This document shows positions 6,597-10,417 of a DNA stretch of 10,417 nt, in pieces (positions within the stretch are counted from its first letter, which is position 1; each line of letters begins with the position of its first letter). A model generated the notes under the pieces. The model searched no databases. It was given only the letters and a program-made list of their open reading frames with translations, and was not told the DNA's origin. The position numbers and the translations under genes were made by a program. The stretch is from positions 1 through 10,417 of the forward strand of contig JBGTIU010000031.1 of assembly GCA_041745515.1 (NCBI GenBank), in the 5' to 3' direction. Source of the stretch: JAKFWF01 sp041745515 (lineage in GTDB: Bacteria > Pseudomonadota > Alphaproteobacteria > Rhizobiales > Hyphomicrobiaceae).

Positions 6597-8271
6597 TCTG
6601 CTCATCCCACCCGGTCTCGTTTTGATCATCGGCGGCTTGCTGCTGCCGTTTCTGCGAGGTGGCCTCCGCTCCATCGTGGTCATCGCGTTGCCGCTTGTGA
6701 CGCTTGCCCTCGTCTGGAATGTTCCGGACGGGCCCGTGCTGCAGGCTCCATTCCTTGGCTACGACCTGGTCCTGGTGAAGGGCGACAAGCTCTCGCGGCT
6801 GTTCGCCACCATCTTTGCGATTATGGCGTTCGCCGGGGGCTTGTTCGCGCTCAATCAAACTCGCACAACCGAGCTCGCCGCTGCTTTTATCTACGCAGGC
6901 AGCGCAATCGGCGTCACCTTCGCCGGCGATCTCATCACCCTATTCATCTGCTGGGAGGTGATGGCTATTGGCTCGACACTCGTCGTGTGGTGCGGAGGGA
7001 CGCGGGCTCAGGCCGCTGGGCTCCGCTATGCCTTCATCCACCTGCTGGGCGGTGTATTGCTCATGGCTGGCATCGCCGGAGAAGTTGCCGCCACCGGATC
7101 AATCGCATTCGGCAAGTTGGACACGAGCACCGTTCCGCGCTGCTTGGTACTAGCCGGCTTCTTGATCAACGCAGGCGCCCCGCCACTGTCGGCTTGGCTG
7201 CCGGATGCTTATCCCGAGTCCTCCTGGTCGGGCATGGTGTTCCTGTCGGCCTTCACGACCAAGGCGGCGGTCTACGTGCTGTTGCGCGGCTTTCCGGGCA
7301 CTGAGCTGCTCGTCTGCGTTGGGCTCTTCATGATTTTCTACGGGATCGTCTATGCGATCCTCGAGAACGACATGCGGCGCATCCTCGCCTACTCGATCGT
7401 CAATCAGGTCGGCTTCATGGTGGCCGGGATTGGCATCGGCACCGAGATGGCGCTCAACGGCACGGCGTCACACGCCTTCACGCATATCGTCTACAAGGCG
7501 CTGCTGCTCATGTCGGCCGGCTCGGTGCTCTACATGACCGGCAAGCGCAGGTGCAGCGAGTTGGGTGGCCTCTTCCGCACCATGCCGCTGACGACCATCT
7601 GCGGTATCATTGGCGCGCTCTCGATCTCCTCCTTTCCGCTGACCTCCGGGTTCGTCTCTAAATCGATGATCTCGGAAGCCGCGGCCAATCAGCATCTGGA
7701 ATTCGTGTGGTTCCTGCTCGCGGCGGCTTCTGCCGGTGTCTTCCTGCATGCCGGCATCAAGTTTCCCTGGTTCGTCTTCTTCCAGAAGGACTCCGGGCTC
7801 AGACCGGCCGATCCCCCTTGGAACATGCGCCTAGCCATGGTGCTCTTCTCCGCGATCTGCATCGGTCTCGGCGTGATGCCCGACCTGCTCTACTCGATGC
7901 TGCCCTACAAGGTTGACTATGTGCCGTACACGGCGAGCCATGTAGTCTCGCAGCTGCAGTTGTTGCTGTTCTCCGGTCTGGCGTTCTTCCTGATGCTCGG
8001 CTGGCTGAAGCGCACGCTCACCATCACGCTCGACGTCGACTGGTTCTATCGACGCCTCGGTCGCAACTTGGGGAACGGCTTCGACGTCGTCACCGCCCGG
8101 GTCTGGCAGTGGCTGGTCAGCGCTTTTGGGTCGGGCGCCAGGCGTGCAAACGTCAGGCTTCATCGCCACCATGGCCCGGAAGGCGTGCTTGGGAGGACAT
8201 GGCCGACCGGCACCATGGCCTTTTGGACGACTGTTATGCTCGCGGCGTATTTGATCCTGTCGAACCTGTGA
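6586..8271 (+). CDS. Third antiporter-like subunit, divergent MnhD family with C-terminal extension
   Basis: This 561-residue protein of the proton-conducting transporter superfamily is more divergent than the two before it. Present are TM5 E124 (CWEVMAIGS), TM8 K226 (FTTKAAVYVLLR), H300 and K304 (FTHIVYKALL) and TM12 K359 (SGFVSKSM). The TM7 lysine expected five residues before PL(H/S)xWLP is N195, and the following histidine is S202 (PPLSAWLP, 199-206). After the usual helices (to about 474) there is an extra 85 residues: a DVDWFYRR motif (483-490), an amphipathic stretch (about 495-517), a basic loop and a final helix (about 541-559). This layout recalls the lateral-helix tail of NuoL-type subunits. 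The start ATG 6586 overlaps the small gene by 11 bases and has only a weak ribosome site. It is the last gene of the operon. Confidence 0.87.
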   Translation: MTASLLIPPGLVLIIGGLLLPFLRGGLRSIVVIALPLVTLALVWNVPDGPVLQAPFLGYDLVLVKGDKLSRLFATIFAIMAFAGGLFALNQTRTTELAAAFIYAGSAIGVTFAGDLITLFICWEVMAIGSTLVVWCGGTRAQAAGLRYAFIHLLGGVLLMAGIAGEVAATGSIAFGKLDTSTVPRCLVLAGFLINAGAPPLSAWLPDAYPESSWSGMVFLSAFTTKAAVYVLLRGFPGTELLVCVGLFMIFYGIVYAILENDMRRILAYSIVNQVGFMVAGIGIGTEMALNGTASHAFTHIVYKALLLMSAGSVLYMTGKRRCSELGGLFRTMPLTTICGIIGALSISSFPLTSGFVSKSMISEAAANQHLEFVWFLLAAASAGVFLHAGIKFPWFVFFQKDSGLRPADPPWNMRLAMVLFSAICIGLGVMPDLLYSMLPYKVDYVPYTASHVVSQLQLLLFSGLAFFLMLGWLKRTLTITLDVDWFYRRLGRNLGNGFDVVTARVWQWLVSAFGSGARRANVRLHRHHGPEGVLGRTWPTGTMAFWTTVMLAAYLILSNL

Positions 8272-8380
8272 CCGCAGGGCCAGCATGGACCGGCACCGAC
8301 AGCGCCGATCCACTCCCGCAATTGCCGTGGCGATCAACTCTGGCCCGCGGAGCGTGCCCGGAAACATTCGATCGAACGGG
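8272..8380. other. Convergent intergenic gap between the antiporter operon and the fdrA-type cassette
   Basis: These 109 bases separate two convergent operons. I looked for a bidirectional terminator and found no GC-rich stem followed by a T run. The only striking symmetry is the 10-base palindrome TTCGATCGAA at 8367-8376, which has no loop and no T tail. Termination is probably Rho-dependent, or the operons overlap in their 3' ends. Confidence 0.5.
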
Positions 8381-9277
8381 CTATGCGGCACGCAGGGCAG
8401 CGATGGCGCCTGCAAGCGCATCCCAGCCCGAGGTGTGACCGATCGCAGTCACGGCGGCGATGGCTGGCGTCGTCGTGTTGGTTGCGCCGGCGAGAATGGC
8501 GCAGAGCAGATTGTGAAGGGCAGCGCTGCCGAAGCCTTCAGCTGCGGCGGCGAGGTGGGCACGACTGATGTCGGCGGTGTGATGCATCAGCAGCGGTTCC
8601 ATTGCGTGCCATATTCTATCGCGCAGGCGGGCCCGTTCAGTGAGCGACAGCGCCAAGAGAATGCCGGCCAGGAAGTCGTCGCCGGACGGCGTAAGTCCCG
8701 GTCCCAGACCGAGAAGCGGCGCAATCTTCTTGGCATCAATTTTGGGATCACGGCCGGTCGCGTCTCCTCGTAGGAGCTGTTTGAGATAACGGACAGGCGA
8801 TTGCGCGGCTGCGATGACCGGTGTCGCCAGATTGGCTGTGCCCGTGCATCGGAGGAGGCGGGCTAAGCCCTCGTCAGGCAGGGATGGCGGCAGCGCATCC
8901 TCGAAGCTCGCCAACCCCCGCGCGAGACTGGCTTTGCTCCAAACGCCGTGCGGTTCGGGCTGCCATAGTTGCGCAGTATGGACTGAAAGCCTGAAATCGC
9001 CGGCGTTCAACACGCCATCGTCGACGCCGACAGCGTCTCCTACCCGTAAGATCGGACGTATCGCCAGGGCGGTGCGCCACGGCGCGCACAGCAAGTTTAA
9101 GGGCCCGGCACCCAAACTCACCGGCCCCACGCAAATCCATTCGGTCCCCAGTGATGCATAGAAACTACGTTCAAACACGGCCCGCACCAGCCCACGGGTG
9201 CCCGAGCGTAGCGTCCGCGCGGCGATAGGACCGACCATGGTCGCGCGCAGGCGTATGTCGAGTGATGTGTCAACCAT
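8381..9277 (-). CDS. DUF2877 family protein (YlbF/AllH-like, oxamate carbamoyltransferase-associated)
   Basis: This 298-residue protein starts at ATG 9277, overlapping the end of the carbamate kinase gene by 8 bases. A longer frame reaching back to 9370 would only run inside that gene and was rejected. The DUF2877 hallmark GLGPGLTPSGDDFLAGIL is at residues 190-207. Other family-like segments are HHTADISRAHLAAAAEG (232-248), SAALHNLL (251-258) and GHTSGWDALAG (280-290). In E. coli the DUF2877 protein YlbF (renamed AllH) has been reported, with FdrA and YlbE, to form oxamate carbamoyltransferase of allantoin catabolism. That knowledge is recalled, and the exact substrate in this organism is inferred. 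Predicted soluble, with no signal peptide. It is the last gene of the - strand cassette. Confidence 0.88.
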   Translation of the reverse strand: MVDTSLDIRLRATMVGPIAARTLRSGTRGLVRAVFERSFYASLGTEWICVGPVSLGAGPLNLLCAPWRTALAIRPILRVGDAVGVDDGVLNAGDFRLSVHTAQLWQPEPHGVWSKASLARGLASFEDALPPSLPDEGLARLLRCTGTANLATPVIAAAQSPVRYLKQLLRGDATGRDPKIDAKKIAPLLGLGPGLTPSGDDFLAGILLALSLTERARLRDRIWHAMEPLLMHHTADISRAHLAAAAEGFGSAALHNLLCAILAGATNTTTPAIAAVTAIGHTSGWDALAGAIAALRAA

Positions 9278-10238
9278 CGCCGGCAGTGATGTGGGTGCCT
9301 GTCTCGCCGATGAGCGCCGGCATCGCTTCTTCCACGTGGGCGATGATGGCGTGCTCGCCGCCGCCCTCAAGGAAGCGGATGGCCGCCTCGATCTTGGGAC
9401 CCATGCTGCCGGGCGGGAACTGCCCCGCGGCTTGCAAAGCTTTTATTTCGCGCAGCGAGACATGACCGAGCCAGCGCTGGATCGGCTTGCCGAAGTCAGC
9501 CGCCACCTTCGACACGGCAGTGAGGATCATCAGATGACGGATGCCCAGCACGTTGCCCATGTGTGCGCTCGTGAGATCCTTGTCGATCACTGCGGCAATG
9601 CCGGTGCGAATGCCCTTGGGTCCGCGCACGACCGGAATGCCGCCGCCGCCGCCGGCGATCACCACCGTGCCGCGCCGCGCCAAGACCTGGATCAAGGAGA
9701 TATCGACGATGTGGCGCGGCTTGGGCGAAGGCACCACGTGTCGCCAGCCGCGTCCTGCATCTTCGCGCATTAGCCAGCCGAGCTCGGCGCCGATGCTGGT
9801 GGCCTGCTCTGCGTTGAAGAACGGGCCGATCGGCTTGGTGGGATTGGCGAAGGCTGGATCGGCGGGGTCGACCTCGACCTGGGTGAGCATGCAGGCGACA
9901 TGGCGAGTGTTGTCGGCCTCGCGCAGCGCATTCTCCAATGCCTGCATGAGCAAGTAGGCAATGCCGCCCTGGCTGTGCGCCACGCAGATGTCGAGCGACA
10001 TCGGCGGGATGCGGTCGCGGGTGAGGGCCTGGCGCATCAGGATCTTGCCGACCACCGGCCCGTTGCCGTGGGTGATGACGAGCTCGTTGTCAAGCAGAGC
10101 GAGCGGGAGCAGCGACCGGGCGGTGCGTGCGGCAATGATCTTCTGCTCGTCGGCGGTGCCGCGGATTTCCTCCGGGTGGGTGGCGTTGCCGCCGACGGCC
10201 ACCACGAGACTCTTGGGGATGGACTTGTCCCGGACCAT
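9270..10238 (-). CDS. arcC: Carbamate kinase (catabolic, ArcC/AllK family)
   Basis: This 322-residue amino-acid-kinase-fold enzyme interconverts carbamoyl phosphate + ADP and carbamate + ATP; here the ATP-forming direction is expected. Motifs seen are AVGGNA (14-19), THGNGPVVG (56-64, family usually NGPQVG), TKPIGPF (134-140), RGWRHVVPSPKPRHIVD (163-179), GGGGGIPV (196-203), DKDLTS (219-224) and GSMGPKIEAA (277-286). All are where a full-length carbamate kinase (about 310-320) should have them, so the enzyme looks intact. The start ATG 10238 lies 12 bases after the fdrA-like stop, with AGGGGTGG a few bases upstream. There is no arginine deiminase or ornithine carbamoyltransferase nearby. Its FdrA and DUF2877 neighbours point to a purine or ureido-compound pathway (the AllK/YbcF role), not to arginine fermentation. 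Confidence 0.93.
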   Translation of the reverse strand: MVRDKSIPKSLVVAVGGNATHPEEIRGTADEQKIIAARTARSLLPLALLDNELVITHGNGPVVGKILMRQALTRDRIPPMSLDICVAHSQGGIAYLLMQALENALREADNTRHVACMLTQVEVDPADPAFANPTKPIGPFFNAEQATSIGAELGWLMREDAGRGWRHVVPSPKPRHIVDISLIQVLARRGTVVIAGGGGGIPVVRGPKGIRTGIAAVIDKDLTSAHMGNVLGIRHLMILTAVSKVAADFGKPIQRWLGHVSLREIKALQAAGQFPPGSMGPKIEAAIRFLEGGGEHAIIAHVEEAMPALIGETGTHITAGDG

Positions 10239-10250
10239 GTGGTTCCACCC

Positions 10251-10417
10251 CTAACGCTGTGACAGGGCGAGTGCCAGCTCGGCGGCGCCAGCATTGGAGG
10301 GCGCGACCAGGACGTCGGCGGCTTGCAGTGTGGCGATCTGGCGCGAGCGTATCTGTGGGTCCGCTTCGGTGCCCGTCACTGAGGCGACGACGTGCGGGCG
10401 TTTGGCCGGGGCACCGG
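10251..10417 (-). CDS. fdrA: C-terminal end of an FdrA-like protein (succinyl-CoA synthetase alpha-like), partial
   Basis: On the - strand a frame is open from the window edge to a TAG at 10251-10253, giving the last 54 residues of a gene that starts outside the window. The segment HVVASVTGTEADPQIRSRQIATLQAADVLVAPSNAGAAELA resembles the C-terminus of FdrA proteins: a hydrophobic strand, then (V/C)xGTxxDPQ, then an alanine-rich helix and a VxVAPSNAxAAxLA end. That is a succinyl-CoA ligase alpha-type flavodoxin fold. FdrA is a CoA-ligase-like partner of DUF1116 and DUF2877 proteins in oxamate carbamoyltransferase. The stop is 12 bases upstream of the carbamate kinase gene, so the two are surely co-transcribed. 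The family call rests on a short piece plus its neighbours. Confidence 0.72.
   Translation of the reverse strand, partial: GAPAKRPHVVASVTGTEADPQIRSRQIATLQAADVLVAPSNAGAAELALALSQR

Noticed and set aside
934..8271. Energy-converting hydrogenase or NADH dehydrogenase membrane arm
   Set aside because: The gene order resembles Mbh, but there is no MbhI-N, NuoB/C/D/H/I or other catalytic or quinone-site subunit in the window. An antiporter is the simpler reading.
8367..8376. Palindrome TTCGATCGAA in the convergent gap as a regulatory site or terminator
   Set aside because: It is a single copy with no loop and no T tail and sits at the 3' ends of both operons. It could be chance.
8285..8773. + strand open frame of 162 codons after the antiporter operon
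   Set aside because: It is antisense to the DUF2877 gene, whose - strand product has clear family motifs. The + strand product has none.
9278..9370. Longer N-terminus for the DUF2877 protein starting at 9370
   Set aside because: The extra residues are Arg/Ser/Pro-rich sequence from inside the carbamate kinase gene. ATG 9277 gives the normal overlap and family length.
9198..9773. + strand open frame of 191 codons
   Set aside because: It is antisense to the carbamate kinase gene with all its motifs. Its own sequence shows no family features.

Overview
This 10.4 kb window is GC-rich, densely packed bacterial DNA. It most resembles an alphaproteobacterium, probably of the Hyphomicrobiales type; this is inferred from codon use and protein style, not from a marker gene. 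There are no RNA genes, insertion sequences or CRISPR arrays that I can support.

Layout. (1) 1-354: the 3' end of a Sel1/TPR-like protein gene. (2) 430-762: a secreted ankyrin-repeat gene that looks broken by a frameshift. (3) 934-8271: ten + strand genes in one tightly coupled operon encoding a multisubunit Mrp/Mnh-type cation/proton antiporter. The order is mnhE, mnhF, mnhG, a fused MbhD+MbhE-like gene, mnhB, mnhC, mnhD, a second mnhD/mrpA-like gene, a small two-helix membrane protein gene, and a third mnhD-like gene. (4) 8381-10417: a - strand cassette, read right to left: the end of an fdrA-like gene, a carbamate kinase gene (arcC/allK type) and a DUF2877 gene (ylbF/allH type). It converges on the antiporter operon.

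How the genes work together. The antiporter operon does not follow the Bacillus-type order mrpABCDEFG. It follows the order of the archaeal Mbh/Mbs membrane modules (E-F-G-[D/E domains]-B-C-D), with two further antiporter-like subunits appended. The C-terminal part of a classical MrpA is thus a separate gene, far from the NuoL/MrpA-like subunit. Seven successive junctions overlap by 1-4 bases. One of these (mnhG to the MbhD/E gene) would fit the pattern only if translation started at an ATA codon, preceded by a very good ribosome binding site. No hydrogenase or NADH dehydrogenase peripheral subunit is present, so an ion antiporter is the simplest reading. The third antiporter subunit lacks the usual TM7 lysine.

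The - strand cassette matches the FdrA/DUF2877/carbamate kinase sets linked to carbamoyl transfer in purine (allantoin) or related ureido-compound catabolism. There the carbamoyl group ends as carbamoyl phosphate, from which carbamate kinase makes ATP. The DUF1116 (YlbE/AllG) partner is not in the window and would be expected further to the right.
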